Origin: Pseudomonas wuhanensis
Lineage (GTDB): Bacteria > Pseudomonadota > Gammaproteobacteria > Pseudomonadales > Pseudomonadaceae
Assembly (NCBI RefSeq): GCF_030687395.1
Contig: NZ_CP117430.1
Coordinates: 4,092,001-4,156,000, forward strand
Length of the DNA stretch: 64,000 nucleotides
Reading direction: 5' to 3'
The position numbers were made by a program, and so were the translations under genes. The stretch's first letter is position 1. Each line of letters begins with the position of its first letter. Below, piece after piece: positions 35,937 through 46,322 of the stretch. The notes below the pieces were generated by a model. That model was not told the origin of the DNA. It ran no database searches and saw nothing but the letters and a program-made list of their open reading frames with translations.

Positions 35937-37858
35937 TACTCCGAATCTGGGCGACCACGCCGGGAAACCGCTTGCGCGAGAAACTCAGCGAACTGGGCGA
36001 CGGGCATCGAGCCCAGGTCAGCACCTTCACGAGTACGCACAGCGACAGTCTGCATCTCGACTTCCCGATCTCCGATAACCAAGAGATAGGGAACCTTGAG
36101 CAAAGTATGCTCGCGGATTTTAAAGCCGATCTTTTCATTTCTCAAGTCAGACTTGGCACGAAATCCGCTTTCATTGAGGGTTTTTTCAACCTCAGCGGCA
36201 AAATCAGCCTGTTTATCAGTGATATTCATGATCACTGCCTGGGTCGGAGCCAGCCACGCGGGGAATGCACCCTCGTAGTGCTCGATCAGGATTCCGACGA
36301 AACGTTCGAAGGAGCCCAGGATCGCCCGGTGCAACATAACCGGGTGCTTGCGACTGTTGTCTTCGGAGACGTATTCGGCTCCCAGACGGACAGGCAGATT
36401 AAAATCGAGCTGAAGGGTACCACATTGCCAGACACGGCCGAGGCAATCTTTCAGCGAAAACTCGATCTTCGGACCGTAGAACGCACCTTCGCCTGGTTGC
36501 AGATCGTACGGCAAGCCAGCGCTATCAAGGGCTGCAGCCAGTGCCGCTTCGGCGCGATCCCACAGCTCGTCGGAACCGACGCGTTTTTCCGGACGAGTGG
36601 ACAGCTTCATCTCGACGTCTTTGAAGCCAAAGTCGGCGTAAACGTCCATGGTCAGCTTGATGAACGCTGCGGACTCGGCCTGCATCTGCTCTTCAGTACA
36701 GAAGATGTGAGCATCGTCCTGAGTGAAGGCACGAACGCGCATGATGCCGTGCAGTGCACCCGACGGCTCGTTACGGTGGCAGGCACCGAACTCGGCCAGG
36801 CGCATCGGCAGCTCGCGGTAGCTTTTCAGGCCCTGATTGAACACCTGCACGTGGCACGGGCAGTTCATCGGCTTGATGGCGTAGTCGCGGTTTTCCGACT
36901 GAGTGGTGAACATGTTGTCGGCGTAGTTGGCCCAGTGCCCGGATTTCTCCCACAGGCTGCGATCAACGACTTGCGGAGTCTTGATCTCCAGATAACCGTT
37001 GTCGCGCTGAACCTTGCGCATGTATTGCTCGAGCACCTGGTACAGAGTCCAGCCATTCGGGTGCCAGAACACCATGCCCGGCGACTCTTCCTGGGTGTGG
37101 AACAGGCCCAGACGCTTGCCGATCTTGCGGTGATCGCGCTTTTCAGCTTCTTCGATGCGCTGGATGTAAGCCGCCAGCTGCTTCTTGTCCGCCCATGCGG
37201 TGCCGTAAACGCGCTGCAATTGCTCGTTCTTGGCATCGCCACGCCAGTAGGCGCCGGACAGCTTGGTCAGCTTGAAGGATTTCAGGAAGCGCGTGTTCGG
37301 CACGTGCGGACCGCGGCACATGTCGACGTATTCTTCGTGATAGTACAGGCCCATGGCCTGCTCGTTCGGCATGTCTTCGACCAGACGCAGCTTGTAGTCT
37401 TCGCCGCGGGCCTTGAACACTTCGATCACTTCGGCGCGCGGAGTGACTTTCTTGATCACGTCGTAATCTTTCTCGATCAGCTGCTGCATGCGCTGTTCGA
37501 TGGCGGCCAGGTCGTCCGGGGTGAAAGGACGCTCGAAGGCGATGTCGTAATAGAAGCCTTCGTCGATGACCGGACCGATGACCATCTTGGCCGTCGGGTA
37601 CAGCTGCTTGACCGCGTGGCCAACCAGGTGGGCGCAAGAGTGGCGAATGATCTCCAGCCCCTCTTCATCCTTTGGCGTAATGATTTGCAGCGAAGAATCG
37701 CTGTCGATGATGTCGCTGGCGTCGACCAGCTTGCCATCGACTTTGCCGGCCACGGTGGCCTTGGCCAGACCGGCACCGATGGATGCGGCGACCTCGGCTA
37801 CGGAAACTGGGTGATCGAATGAACGTTGACTGCCGTCGGGAAGAGTAATAGTTGGCAT
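35936..37858 (-). CDS. thrS: Threonine-tRNA ligase
   Basis: 640 residues from ATG 37858 ([16 protein letters not shown]); an upstream frame to 37891 is rejected. TGS domain (1 to about 62), zinc-dependent editing domain with [14 protein letters not shown], class II core with zinc ligands (MNCPCHV) and motif 2 ([28 protein letters not shown]), and C-terminal anticodon domain. First gene of the thrS-infC-rpmI-rplT-pheST-ihfA run. The leader has a small CCTGCC/GGCAGG hairpin at 37953-37971. Confidence 0.98.
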   Translation of the reverse strand: MPTITLPDGSQRSFDHPVSVAEVAASIGAGLAKATVAGKVDGKLVDASDIIDSDSSLQIITPKDEEGLEIIRHSCAHLVGHAVKQLYPTAKMVIGPVIDEGFYYDIAFERPFTPDDLAAIEQRMQQLIEKDYDVIKKVTPRAEVIEVFKARGEDYKLRLVEDMPNEQAMGLYYHEEYVDMCRGPHVPNTRFLKSFKLTKLSGAYWRGDAKNEQLQRVYGTAWADKKQLAAYIQRIEEAEKRDHRKIGKRLGLFHTQEESPGMVFWHPNGWTLYQVLEQYMRKVQRDNGYLEIKTPQVVDRSLWEKSGHWANYADNMFTTQSENRDYAIKPMNCPCHVQVFNQGLKSYRELPMRLAEFGACHRNEPSGALHGIMRVRAFTQDDAHIFCTEEQMQAESAAFIKLTMDVYADFGFKDVEMKLSTRPEKRVGSDELWDRAEAALAAALDSAGLPYDLQPGEGAFYGPKIEFSLKDCLGRVWQCGTLQLDFNLPVRLGAEYVSEDNSRKHPVMLHRAILGSFERFVGILIEHYEGAFPAWLAPTQAVIMNITDKQADFAAEVEKTLNESGFRAKSDLRNEKIGFKIREHTLLKVPYLLVIGDREVEMQTVAVRTREGADLGSMPVAQFAEFLAQAVSRRGRPDSE

Positions 37859-38232
37859 GGCGCCTCCTCTCCTAGTGGTGACCCCTACCAAAGGTCACGT
37901 GGGTTGGGATGAGCCAGTACAAGATCCGATCCAGGCCATTCAATAACGAACGCCTGCCTTACAGCGGCAGGAGCCTTGCGGCCAACCGGAAAACCGAACC
38001 AGAGTGACTGGGATTCAAATCAGGGTTATTCGAGCCTCTGCCGCTACCGGGACTGAAGGTCATCCGGAGCCTGCAAACGCCCGAGCGAGGCATGCTAGCA
38101 CAGATGAACGGTCGTCGCGGTGGCAAGGTTTTCTGCTGGGGCAAATCAGGCATTTTTATGCCAGAGTGCTGAACTTGAACCCTGCTTTACCCCTCAGATA
38201 ACAAGACATTGACCCAAAAGGAGCATCTCAGC

Positions 38233-38535
38233 ATGCGTCTGAATCGTTTATTCGCCATCGTTGCACCCGTCGTCCTGTTGCTGCCGCTGGCTGCCCATGC
38301 CGATTGGCCAAAGGGCGAGCGCGAGAAGTACATGGCTCAGTGCACTCAGGCGGCCACTCCGCAGATCGGCGCTGCGGCAGCCAAATCACACTGCGCATGT
38401 GGCGCTGATGCGATCAAATCGTACCCGGCCAGCGACATTCAGGCCCTGATGGATAACAAGGCCAGCCCGGAACTGCAACAGAAAGCGCTGGGTCAGATCG
38501 CTAAATGCAAGGCCAATGGACCGGCGAAAAAGTGA
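38233..38535 (+). CDS. Small secreted protein with conserved cysteines
   Basis: 100 residues from ATG 38233 (AAAGGAG about ten bases upstream). Signal peptide 1 to about 23 (LAAHA). The mature part holds four cysteines (QCTQAA, HCACGAD, KCKANG) that may form disulfides, and helices ending KALGQIAKCKANGPAKK. Similar small periplasmic proteins are widespread in Pseudomonas without known function. Confidence 0.7.
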   Translation: MRLNRLFAIVAPVVLLLPLAAHADWPKGEREKYMAQCTQAATPQIGAAAAKSHCACGADAIKSYPASDIQALMDNKASPELQQKALGQIAKCKANGPAKK

Positions 38536-38825
38536 GTAAAAAGTCCTTTTGACTCGGCTCACCGCCGATAAAAAGTGATGAAATTTAGCTTTTTCGTACG
38601 ATTTATGCAGGTTTTTCAGCTTTTTTTATTGTCTTTACTTTCGGCCGAAAGCCTTTTAAACCGGGGCTTTCAGCCACACGAAGCAACAAAGCAAACGCGA
38701 CTGTAGGGCAAACAGCACACCCGGGGGGCTCCCAAAGCGAACATTTCGACTATGATACTCCGGTGTGCCCAGTTGGCCTGAGCAGCACAGTACTACTGAA
38801 AATATATGTTTCTTGGAGATACACC

Positions 38826-39038
38826 ATGTCTAATCGCCAAACCGGCACCGTTAAATGGTTCAACGATGAAAAAGGCTTCGGCTTCATCACTCCTCAAGGT
38901 GGCGGTGACGACCTGTTCGTACACTTCAAAGCTATCGAAAGCGACGGTTTCAAAAGCCTGAAAGAAGGCCAGACCGTTTCCTTCGTGGCTGAGAAAGGCC
39001 AAAAGGGTATGCAAGCTGCACAAGTCCGCGCTGAGTAA
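38826..39038 (+). CDS. CspA family cold shock protein
   Basis: 70 residues. RNA-binding motifs KGFGFI (RNP1) and DLFVHF (RNP2) are intact. Start ATG 38826 with TTGGAGA upstream. The promoter region includes TATGATACT (38751-38759) as a likely -10, leaving an untranslated leader of about 60-70 bases, as is usual for csp genes. Several paralogues are expected, so no specific name is given. Confidence 0.95.
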   Translation: MSNRQTGTVKWFNDEKGFGFITPQGGGDDLFVHFKAIESDGFKSLKEGQTVSFVAEKGQKGMQAAQVRAE

Positions 39039-39052
39039 TTTTCAGCCGCACT

Positions 39053-39084
39053 AAAAAAACCCCGTCCATGTGACGGGGTTTTTT
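39053..39084. terminator. Bidirectional terminator
   Basis: AAAAAACCCCGTC, CATGT loop, GACGGGGTTTTTT. Ends the cold shock gene on the + strand and the I78-like lipoprotein gene on the minus strand. Confidence 0.9.
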
Positions 39085-39110
39085 ATGGGCGAAGCAAAAG
39101 CCTGGAGCGA

Positions 39111-39428
39111 TCAGCCGCAGTTGACGCGGGTGACCATCAGGTTGTTGTCGGTGTTCAGGTTCAGACGATCGGAGCGGTATTCCAGGGTCACCATGTCATC
39201 AGGCTTGAGGAACCGGGCATTCTGCGCGCCTGCGCGGGTACGCGCCTGCTCCAGCAATTGGGGCGAAGCCTTTTTGCCAATCGTGAACTCGGCAGCCTTT
39301 GCCTCACAACGGCTGCGGCCAGTGTCGGTCGCCACAGGGTCCTTTGCCGACTCGGTGGACGTACTGCTGCAACCGGCCAGCAGAGTGGCGGCCAACAAAG
39401 TACCCAATGACGCGAGCTTCCAAGGCAT
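39111..39428 (-). CDS. I78 family peptidase inhibitor-like lipoprotein
   Basis: 105 residues from ATG 39428 with AAGGAGG just upstream (an in-frame TTG earlier is rejected). Lipobox LLAGC gives a lipid-anchored mature protein. The C-terminal domain (CEAKAAEFTIGKKASPQLLE ... LKPDDMVTLEYRSDRLN ... VNCG) matches the I78 elastase-inhibitor fold with its two cysteines. Probably protects the envelope from serine proteases. Confidence 0.75.
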   Translation of the reverse strand: MPWKLASLGTLLAATLLAGCSSTSTESAKDPVATDTGRSRCEAKAAEFTIGKKASPQLLEQARTRAGAQNARFLKPDDMVTLEYRSDRLNLNTDNNLMVTRVNCG

Positions 39429-39593
39429 GAAGCCTCCTTTTTTCAATAGTTAAGCTGAGATCGTGCGACCGCCATTTTGGCGTTTGGTTTCAAGGCGGGC
39501 GCTATCGCCCCGCCCTCGATCCGGGCAGCGTCGAGTGTGCCTGAGCATTGGCATGCCGTTCATCACTCAATCGTGACTGAATATGAACGGTGC

Positions 39594-39899
39594 TCAATAA
39601 ACGTCGATGTAGTCGAAAGGCGGTTTCGGCCAGTTCTGCTTGAGCGCATTGAAAATCTGCATGACCCAGACCTCGTCGCTGGCCGCGACCATTCCGACAT
39701 AACCGGACCCCTTGGCCCAGGTCTCCAGGCGAAACAGCAGCCCGTCGATGTCCGTGCCGCCCACAATGCCCGACGAAATGTAGGCGATGCCGCCCTTGGT
39801 GACCCGCAGCTGGGTGTGTTCATCGTCGCTGGCAGAAGCCAGCAGCTGACGCACCGCTTCGAGGGTCAAGCCGTCAGGAATGTTCAAATCGATCTGCAC
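39594..39899 (-). CDS. Hypothetical protein
   Basis: 101 residues, starting with GTG 39899 (AAGGA seven bases upstream). Soluble alpha/beta protein (MQIDLNIPDGLTLEAVRQLL ... NWPKPPFDYIDVY). No signal peptide. Recognised only as a conserved-looking Pseudomonas hypothetical; function unknown. Confidence 0.65.
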   Translation of the reverse strand: MQIDLNIPDGLTLEAVRQLLASASDDEHTQLRVTKGGIAYISSGIVGGTDIDGLLFRLETWAKGSGYVGMVAASDEVWVMQIFNALKQNWPKPPFDYIDVY

Positions 39900-40030
39900 A
39901 GCACGGTCCTTGAAAATTCATCAAAGACCAAGTGTCGCATAGCCCTCCCCTCATGCCTAAGTCGGAGTGCCAAACGCCGCGCAAAATGGTTAACTCGACA
40001 CTCAGACATCCTGATTTCACGAGCGCCATC

Positions 40031-40237
40031 ATGACCACCGTAAGCATCGATGCCAATATCACAATCAAGTGGCCACAGGGTCACAGCTCTTACAGCCCGG
40101 GCAGCCCGGAAGAGTTGGCAATCATTGGTATCGATTTGCTGGTCAAGGAATTGGGGACGCAGGCCGCTCAGACCTTCATCACTCAGGTTCTCGAGAGGTA
40201 CCCTGCCGATTATATGGGCCTGACAGATAGCGAGTGA
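40031..40237 (+). CDS. Small hypothetical protein
   Basis: 68 residues from ATG 40031. Reads MTTVSIDANITIKWPQGHSS ... LGTQAAQTFITQVLERYPADY. No obvious ribosome binding site beyond a GAGCG. Soluble. Not recognised. Confidence 0.5.
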   Translation: MTTVSIDANITIKWPQGHSSYSPGSPEELAIIGIDLLVKELGTQAAQTFITQVLERYPADYMGLTDSE

Positions 40238-40240
40238 ACG

Positions 40241-40270
40241 TAAAAACCCGCAGGCTGGCACCTGCGGGCC
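40241..40270 (-). terminator. Terminator of the ribose operon
   Basis: CCCGCAGG and CCTGCGGG with a 6-base loop; five A precede it on the + strand and give the U run for minus-strand transcripts. It lies directly after the nucleoside hydrolase stop. Confidence 0.85.
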
Positions 40271-40276
40271 TATGAC

Positions 40277-41305
40277 TTACTTCAAGCGAGCCAGACGCTG
40301 AGTCAGCAGGTCGAAGAAGCCCTGAGCGTCGCCATTTTCAACCCAGAAGGCATTTTTCGGTGCTTTCAGACCGTCATACCAGTCGACGATGGTCTGGCCG
40401 AAGGTCGGCCCTTCACGGCTATCAACCACTACGTTGACCGAACGCCCTGTGAACAACTCTGGCTTGAGCAGGTAAGCGATGACTGTGGCGTCATGCACCG
40501 GGCCACCCGGAATGCCGTAGTGCTCCATGTCACCTTTGACGTATTCGTTGAGAATATCGCCCACCAGCTTGCTGGCATTATTGTCCAATGCGGCGATTTG
40601 CTTCAGGCGCGCGTCACTGGTCAGGATCTTGTGGGTCACGTCCAGCGGCAAGTAAGTCAGCTTGACGCCACTTTTCAGCACTACTTCCGCGGCCTGAGGG
40701 TCGGCGAACAGGTTGAATTCGGCCACCGGGGTGATGTTGCCGCCGTTGAAGTGCGCACCACCCATGATCACCACTTCCTTGATGCCCTGAACGATTTCAG
40801 GCTCCTGGATCAGCGCCAGGGCCAGGTTGGTTTGCGGGCCGAGCATGGCGATGGTGATGCTGTGGGGTTTGGCGGCCTTCAGGGTGTCGATCAGATAGTT
40901 GACCGCATTGCCTTCGGCCAGGCCTTTCTTCGGCTCGTGCACCGTGACACCCGACAAGCCTTCCTTGCCGTGGATGTTCTCGGCATAGATCGGCGTGCGC
41001 ATCATGGGTTTCGGTGCACCCGCGTAAACTGGCACCTCCTCGCGCCCTGCCCACTCACGGGCCAGACGCGCATTACGCGAGGTCTTGTCCAGACGCACGT
41101 TGCCAGCAACGGTGGTCAGCGCACGAATATTCAGCTCTTCGGGCGATGCCAGGGCAAACAGCAAGGCGACCACGTCATCGGCACCCGGATCGGTGTCGAT
41201 GATCAAGTCGATCTTCTCCGCCGCTTGGGCGCTTGTTGCGGTAATCAGGGACAAAAGCAGCAGACTCCGGAGCAGGTGGTGCAGTTTCTGAGCATAGCGG
41301 TGCAT
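40277..41305 (-). CDS. Secreted nucleoside hydrolase of the rbs operon
   Basis: 342 residues. An N-terminal signal sequence (LLRSLLLLSLITATSAQA, cleavage at about residue 28) precedes the inosine-uridine nucleoside hydrolase fold. The calcium-binding motif is DTDPGADD near the mature N-terminus, with HDATVIAYLL near the C-terminus. Splits ribonucleosides into base and ribose; export places it outside the cytoplasm, upstream of ribose uptake by RbsABC. Last gene of the operon, 34 bp after rbsD. Confidence 0.88.
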   Translation of the reverse strand: MHRYAQKLHHLLRSLLLLSLITATSAQAAEKIDLIIDTDPGADDVVALLFALASPEELNIRALTTVAGNVRLDKTSRNARLAREWAGREEVPVYAGAPKPMMRTPIYAENIHGKEGLSGVTVHEPKKGLAEGNAVNYLIDTLKAAKPHSITIAMLGPQTNLALALIQEPEIVQGIKEVVIMGGAHFNGGNITPVAEFNLFADPQAAEVVLKSGVKLTYLPLDVTHKILTSDARLKQIAALDNNASKLVGDILNEYVKGDMEHYGIPGGPVHDATVIAYLLKPELFTGRSVNVVVDSREGPTFGQTIVDWYDGLKAPKNAFWVENGDAQGFFDLLTQRLARLK

Positions 41306-41338
41306 AGCGCACTCCTTGTGCGTGGGAAGAACGGACAG

Positions 41339-41743
41339 TTAAAACGTTACTCCAGCCACCAGCACGATGTTGCAGTACGGCTGACATTCGCCTGTACGAA
41401 TAATCGCCCGTGCTTGTCGGCTGAGTGCTTTGAATTGGTCATGACTGAGCAGTTCGCGTCGACCCAGCGCACCTTCGGCATTCAGTTCATCCAGCGCGCT
41501 CAAGGCCGACGGTTTCTTGTCCAGAATCTCATGGGCCAGCACATGGCTTTCGACCTGCATTTCGCTGAGCACGACCTTCAAGGTACTGACGAAATCCGGA
41601 ATGCCGTGGGTCAAGGCCAGGTCGATCAATTCGACGCCGGGCGGAACCGGCAGGCCGGCATCGCCGATCACGACCGTATCGCCATGGCCCAGGGAGGCGA
41701 TCAGCCGCGACAGCGCGACGTTGAGCAAAGGAGTCTTTTTCAT
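41339..41743 (-). CDS. rbsD: D-ribose pyranase
   Basis: 134 residues, opening [22 protein letters not shown] with the catalytic-region histidine of RbsD and ending in the typical [21 protein letters not shown]. Converts beta-pyranose to furanose ribose for the kinase. ATGA overlap with rbsK. Confidence 0.95.
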   Translation of the reverse strand: MKKTPLLNVALSRLIASLGHGDTVVIGDAGLPVPPGVELIDLALTHGIPDFVSTLKVVLSEMQVESHVLAHEILDKKPSALSALDELNAEGALGRRELLSHDQFKALSRQARAIIRTGECQPYCNIVLVAGVTF

Positions 41744-42657
41744 GGTGCTTTAAACGCCTGTACGTCGGACAAGGTGGGAATCGAAGGTTGCGCGCCGGCC
41801 CGGGTGACCGACAGCGCAGCGGCGACCTGACCGAAACGGATCGCATCGGCCTCGCTTTTGCCGGCCGCCAGCGCCGCGGCGAAACCACCAACGAACGTGT
41901 CGCCGGCTGCAGTGGTATCGACCGCCTTCACTTTCGCTGCCGGGAAATGCTCGAAGCGTGTGCCATCGGCGAACAGTGATCCTTGAGAGCCCAGGGTGAT
42001 GATCACTTTGCCGGCGCCCATGGCGATCAAGCGGGTGGCGGCGGTTTTGGCGGTGCTCAGGGAGTCCACCGGCAAACCGCTCAAGGCCGAGGCTTCGCTT
42101 TCGTTGGGTATCAGGTAATCGATGGCTGCATACCAATCCGCCGGCAGCGGGCGACTGGCCGGCGCCGGATTGAGAATCACGGTTTTACCCAGCTCACGAC
42201 CGCGCTTCAGAGCATGGCCGACTGTGGCATCCGGCACTTCCAGCTGACAGATGATGACATCCGCCGCTTGTAACACCGCGTCGAAACGGTCGATCACTTC
42301 GGGCGTCAGCGCACCGTTGGCACCGGCAACAATCACGATCGCGTTCTGACTGTTGTCATCGACCACGATCAACGCCACACCGCTGGAATCTTCGACGGTA
42401 CTGACCGCCTGGCAATCGATCTGCTCGGCCAACAACGCCCCGCGCAACGCTTCGCCATAGGCGTCGCTGCCGACACAACCGACCATCGACACCTGCGCCC
42501 CCAGCCGCGCCGCAGCCACAGCCTGGTTCGCGCCCTTGCCGCCGGAAACCGTGGCAAACGATTTGCCGATCAGCGTTTCACCACCACGGGGCAACCGTGG
42601 CGCCCGGGTTACCAGGTCCATGTTCAGGCTGCCTATTACCACTACTTTTGCTGGCAT
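41740..42657 (-). CDS. rbsK: Ribokinase
   Basis: 305 residues of the PfkB family. The first signature [15 protein letters not shown] lies near residue 38 and the second, [17 protein letters not shown], carries the catalytic aspartate. Phosphorylates ribose to ribose 5-phosphate. Overlaps rbsD by four bases and follows rbsR by 59 bp. Confidence 0.96.
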   Translation of the reverse strand: MPAKVVVIGSLNMDLVTRAPRLPRGGETLIGKSFATVSGGKGANQAVAAARLGAQVSMVGCVGSDAYGEALRGALLAEQIDCQAVSTVEDSSGVALIVVDDNSQNAIVIVAGANGALTPEVIDRFDAVLQAADVIICQLEVPDATVGHALKRGRELGKTVILNPAPASRPLPADWYAAIDYLIPNESEASALSGLPVDSLSTAKTAATRLIAMGAGKVIITLGSQGSLFADGTRFEHFPAAKVKAVDTTAAGDTFVGGFAAALAAGKSEADAIRFGQVAAALSVTRAGAQPSIPTLSDVQAFKAP

Positions 42658-42716
42658 ACATCACTACTCATCAATTCTGTTTCTGCGGTGCTTTTGGTTT
42701 CAGCGGTGCTTTCGTT

Positions 42717-43736
42717 TCAGCGGTATTGGGCAAACACACCAGCCAGCGGCGCGGTCGATTCGCGCAGGACAATACTGGGCGTCACGATGCGCTGATCGGT
42801 CGCCAGATCCGGCGTGGCAATCCTGCGCAACAGCACTTCAGCCGCCATCTCGCCAAGCTGCAGGATCGACTGGCCCACGGTGGTCAGCGCCGGATAGACG
42901 TATCGACTCATCTGGATATCGTCGAAGCCGATCACCGACAACTCGGTGGGTACACGAATATTGCGCTCGGCAGCGGCGCGCAACACACCGATGCCAATCA
43001 TGTCGTTGCCGGCGAAGATCGCGCTGGGCGGGTTCTTTTCCAACAGGATCGCGGCGGCGTTGTAACCGCCGGTGCTGGTGAAGTCGCTTTCCAGCATGCG
43101 CTCGCGCGGCACTTCGACGCCCGCCTCTTTCAAGGCGCGGCAATAACCGGCCAGACGCATCTGCGCCACGCTGGTACTCGCCGGCCCGCCAATCGTGGCG
43201 ATGTCCCGGTGCCCCAACTCCAGCAAATGCCGGGTCGCCAGATAGGCGCCATATTCGTGATCGATGCGTACCAGGTCGGCATCGAGACCTTCGAGCCCAC
43301 GGTCGACGATCACCATTGGGGTACGCACACCCGCCAGACCTTCGGCCAGGCCGCTATCACCCCCGGCCGAGGCAACGATCAAGCCGTCAATGCGTTTTTC
43401 CAGCAACACGCGAAGGTAGCTGCGTTGCTTGTCCGGGTTGTCGTCGGAGTTGCAGAGGATGACGCAATAGCCGTTGCGCTCGCAGTAATCCTCGATGCCA
43501 CGGGCCAACTCGGCGAAGTACGGGTTGAGGCTATTAGGTACCAGCAGGCCGATGGTCGCGGTGGTTTTCGCTTTCAATGACCGAGCCACGGCACTGGGCA
43601 CGTAGTCGAGGCTTTTGATCGCTGCCTCGACCTTGATCCGTACTTCCTCACTGACCGGCCGCGTCTTGTTCACCACGTGGGAAACCGTGGTATAGGAAAT
43701 GCCCGCGAGTGCCGCTACATCCTTGATTGTTGCCAT
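42717..43736 (-). CDS. rbsR: LacI family repressor of the ribose operon
   Basis: 339 residues. N-terminal helix-turn-helix MATIKDVAALAGISYTTVSHVVNKTRPVS, followed by a periplasmic-binding-protein-like effector domain. Unusually placed inside the operon between rbsC and rbsK, so it controls its own transcription. The likely operator is the palindrome at 47377-47390. Confidence 0.93.
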   Translation of the reverse strand: MATIKDVAALAGISYTTVSHVVNKTRPVSEEVRIKVEAAIKSLDYVPSAVARSLKAKTTATIGLLVPNSLNPYFAELARGIEDYCERNGYCVILCNSDDNPDKQRSYLRVLLEKRIDGLIVASAGGDSGLAEGLAGVRTPMVIVDRGLEGLDADLVRIDHEYGAYLATRHLLELGHRDIATIGGPASTSVAQMRLAGYCRALKEAGVEVPRERMLESDFTSTGGYNAAAILLEKNPPSAIFAGNDMIGIGVLRAAAERNIRVPTELSVIGFDDIQMSRYVYPALTTVGQSILQLGEMAAEVLLRRIATPDLATDQRIVTPSIVLRESTAPLAGVFAQYR

Positions 43737-43739
43737 GAC

Positions 43740-44717
43740 TCAGGTCCGCCGGCTTGCGCGCTGACTGCGATAAGTATCAAGCACCACCGCCACCACGATA
43801 ACCGCACCGGTGATGATGCGTTTGGTTGGCTCGGTCGCGCCGATCTGCGCCAGACCAGCCGCCAGTACCGAGATGATCAGTACACCGAAGAAGGTGCTGA
43901 TCACCGAACCGCGCCCACCCATCAGGCTGGTGCCGCCGATCACCACTGCGGCGATCACCTGCAGCTCCAGGCCGGAGCCGGCGTTCGGGTCCGCCGCTTC
44001 CAGGCGAGAAATCTGAAACAACGCAGCGATACCGGCCAGCAGCCCCATCAGACTGAAGACCAGGATCTTGTAAGGTTTCGGATTGATCCCCGCCAGACGC
44101 ACCGCCTCTTCGTTGGTGCCGATGCCGATCAGGTAACGACCGAACACTGTACGCGTCAGCACGGCCTGGGCGATGAAGATAATCAGCAAGGCAATGATGA
44201 ATGACGGCGAGATGCCGAACGCGATCGGGTTGGACAGCCAGGCGAAGGCATCACCGATGTAGGCGGTGCGCGAACCGGTCATCTGATACGCCAGGCCCCG
44301 CGCCATCTCCAGCACGCCGAGGGACACGATGAACGACGGAATCCGCCACGCCACGGTGATCGAGCCGGTGATAGTCCCGGCCAATGCCGCTACCGCCATA
44401 CCAAGCAAGGCCGCAGGCAAGACGCTCCAGCCCCAACCGAGAATCGCCACGCTGACCGCCGAGGCTGCGAGCGCCAGCACCGAACCCACCGACAAATCGA
44501 TGCCACCTATGATCAACACAAACGTCATGCCGACCGCCAGCACCATCAAATCGGGAATCTGGTTGGCCAGGGTGCTGAAGGTGTCGTAAGACAGGAAATG
44601 GCTGCTCAACACCGAGAACAGCGCGACCATCGCCAGCAAGGCACCGGCCAGGCCCAGATAGGTGCCAAGGCCGTAAAAATTGCCACTACGTTTGCCGGCC
44701 AAAGATGCAGTATTCAT
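43740..44717 (-). CDS. rbsC: Ribose ABC transporter permease
   Basis: 325 residues with 8-10 membrane helices. Typical motifs GGIDLSVGSVLAL and AGINPKPYKILVFSLMGLLAG. Start ATG 44717 overlaps the rbsA stop by four bases. Confidence 0.95.
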   Translation of the reverse strand: MNTASLAGKRSGNFYGLGTYLGLAGALLAMVALFSVLSSHFLSYDTFSTLANQIPDLMVLAVGMTFVLIIGGIDLSVGSVLALAASAVSVAILGWGWSVLPAALLGMAVAALAGTITGSITVAWRIPSFIVSLGVLEMARGLAYQMTGSRTAYIGDAFAWLSNPIAFGISPSFIIALLIIFIAQAVLTRTVFGRYLIGIGTNEEAVRLAGINPKPYKILVFSLMGLLAGIAALFQISRLEAADPNAGSGLELQVIAAVVIGGTSLMGGRGSVISTFFGVLIISVLAAGLAQIGATEPTKRIITGAVIVVAVVLDTYRSQRASRRT

Positions 44718-46267
44718 GGAAGATCCCTAGGCGCTGCTTCGTTGAGCAACGCATCACGTTTTTGGTAGCCGGCGAAAGCGGCGGCAAGCAAATCATCCTG
44801 GGTCCAGCTGTCACGCTCGAAAGTGTCAATCAGACGCCCTGCCGACAGCACACCGATGCGATCGCAGATCAGCATCAGTTCGCGCAGGTCGCTGGACACC
44901 ACCACCAGCGCTTTGCCCTGACGGGTCAACTCACCGAGTAATGCGTAGATATCGAACTTGGCGCCGACGTCGATGCCACGGGTCGGCTCGTCGAACAGCA
45001 TCACCGAACAGTCGCGCTCGAGCCAGCGGCCGATCACGACTTTCTGCTGATTGCCGCCGGACAGTTCCGAGACCAATTGCGTCGGACTTGAACTGCGAAT
45101 GCGCATGGCGTCGATCTGACGCTGGGCCAGGAACATCTCGTCAGCGTTGTTGACGAAGCCGCCGCTGGAAATCACCGGCATGTTGCCCAAGGCAATGTTG
45201 GCGCTGATCGATTGCGTCAGCAGCAGGCCTTCGCCTTTGCGGTCTTCGGTGATCAGGGCGATGCCGTGACCAACCGCGTCGGCTGGCGAGCGAATATCCA
45301 CCACCTGGGCCGGCGAACCCAGCGCGACCGTGCCGCTATCGGCTGTATCAGCGCCGAAGATCAGGCGCAGCAACTCAGTGCGCCCTGCCCCGATCAAACC
45401 GGAAATTCCGAAAATTTCACCGGCGCGCACTTCGAAGGACACATCGCGGACTTTGTCGGAACGGGTCAACCCTTTGACCGTCAAGGCCGGAACGCCGATG
45501 TTGCGCGGTCCCATGTCGATGTGTTCGCCCAACTCACGGCCGACCATCAGGGTGACCAGTTGCTCGCTGTTGTAATTGGCCATCGGCTCGACACAGACCA
45601 GGTTACCGTCGCGCAATACCGCAATGCGCTGGGCCACCCGAGCCAATTCTTCGAGGCGGTGGGAAATGTAGATGATCGACACGCCACGAGCCTGCAGGCG
45701 AGTGATCTGCTCGAACAGCATTTCGACTTCACGGGCCGTGAGCATTGCTGTCGGCTCGTCGAGAATCAGCACGTGGCAATCGCCGATCAGATTGCGGGCG
45801 ATCTCCACCATCTGCTGATGGCCGATACCCAGTTCGCCAACCAACGTATCTGGATCGATGGCATCCAAGCCAACCTGGGCCATGGCCTCGATCGCCGCCT
45901 TGCGCAATTGCTTGCGGCTGATCCAGCCACCGTGGCTAGGCAGGTTGTCAAGAAACAGGTTTTCCGCCACCGACAATGTCGGCAACAGATTGAGTTCTTG
46001 CATGACCATGCGGATGCCCAGCTCTTCGGCCTGGCTCCGGCTGCCAGGACGGTAATCCTGCCCCTGGAATTGCATATGGCCGGTGGTCGGCGTCACCAGT
46101 CCGCCAATGATTTTCGACAGCGTGCTTTTGCCGGCACCATTCTCGCCAGTCAGCGCCAGCACTTCGCCGCGCATCAGCGTCAGGTCGATACCGGTGAGGA
46201 CGGGTTGGGCATAGGTCTTACCGATACCGCTGACCGAGAGGACAGCGTTCGGGGCGCAAACAGACAT
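44714..46267 (-). CDS. rbsA: Ribose ABC transporter ATP-binding protein
   Basis: 517 residues from ATG 46267 (GGAG six bases upstream; the ATG at 46279 overlaps that site). Two ABC cassettes: the first has Walker A GENGAGKST and Walker B VLILDEPTA; the second has the degenerate Walker A GLIGAGRTE and an intact LSGGNQQKVVIGRWL signature, as usual for sugar ATPases. Powers RbsC. Confidence 0.95.
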   Translation of the reverse strand: MSVCAPNAVLSVSGIGKTYAQPVLTGIDLTLMRGEVLALTGENGAGKSTLSKIIGGLVTPTTGHMQFQGQDYRPGSRSQAEELGIRMVMQELNLLPTLSVAENLFLDNLPSHGGWISRKQLRKAAIEAMAQVGLDAIDPDTLVGELGIGHQQMVEIARNLIGDCHVLILDEPTAMLTAREVEMLFEQITRLQARGVSIIYISHRLEELARVAQRIAVLRDGNLVCVEPMANYNSEQLVTLMVGRELGEHIDMGPRNIGVPALTVKGLTRSDKVRDVSFEVRAGEIFGISGLIGAGRTELLRLIFGADTADSGTVALGSPAQVVDIRSPADAVGHGIALITEDRKGEGLLLTQSISANIALGNMPVISSGGFVNNADEMFLAQRQIDAMRIRSSSPTQLVSELSGGNQQKVVIGRWLERDCSVMLFDEPTRGIDVGAKFDIYALLGELTRQGKALVVVSSDLRELMLICDRIGVLSAGRLIDTFERDSWTQDDLLAAAFAGYQKRDALLNEAAPRDLP

Positions 46268-46322
46268 AAAACTCTCCATGTGCTCGCCCCAGGAGGCGAG
46301 CACCGTTGTGTCGCCAGAAGGA

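Noticed and set aside
35972..37822. A 616-codon open frame on the + strand opposite thrS
   Set aside because: A shadow of thrS: high GC third positions keep the antisense frame open, the protein has no recognisable domain, and thrS is beyond doubt.
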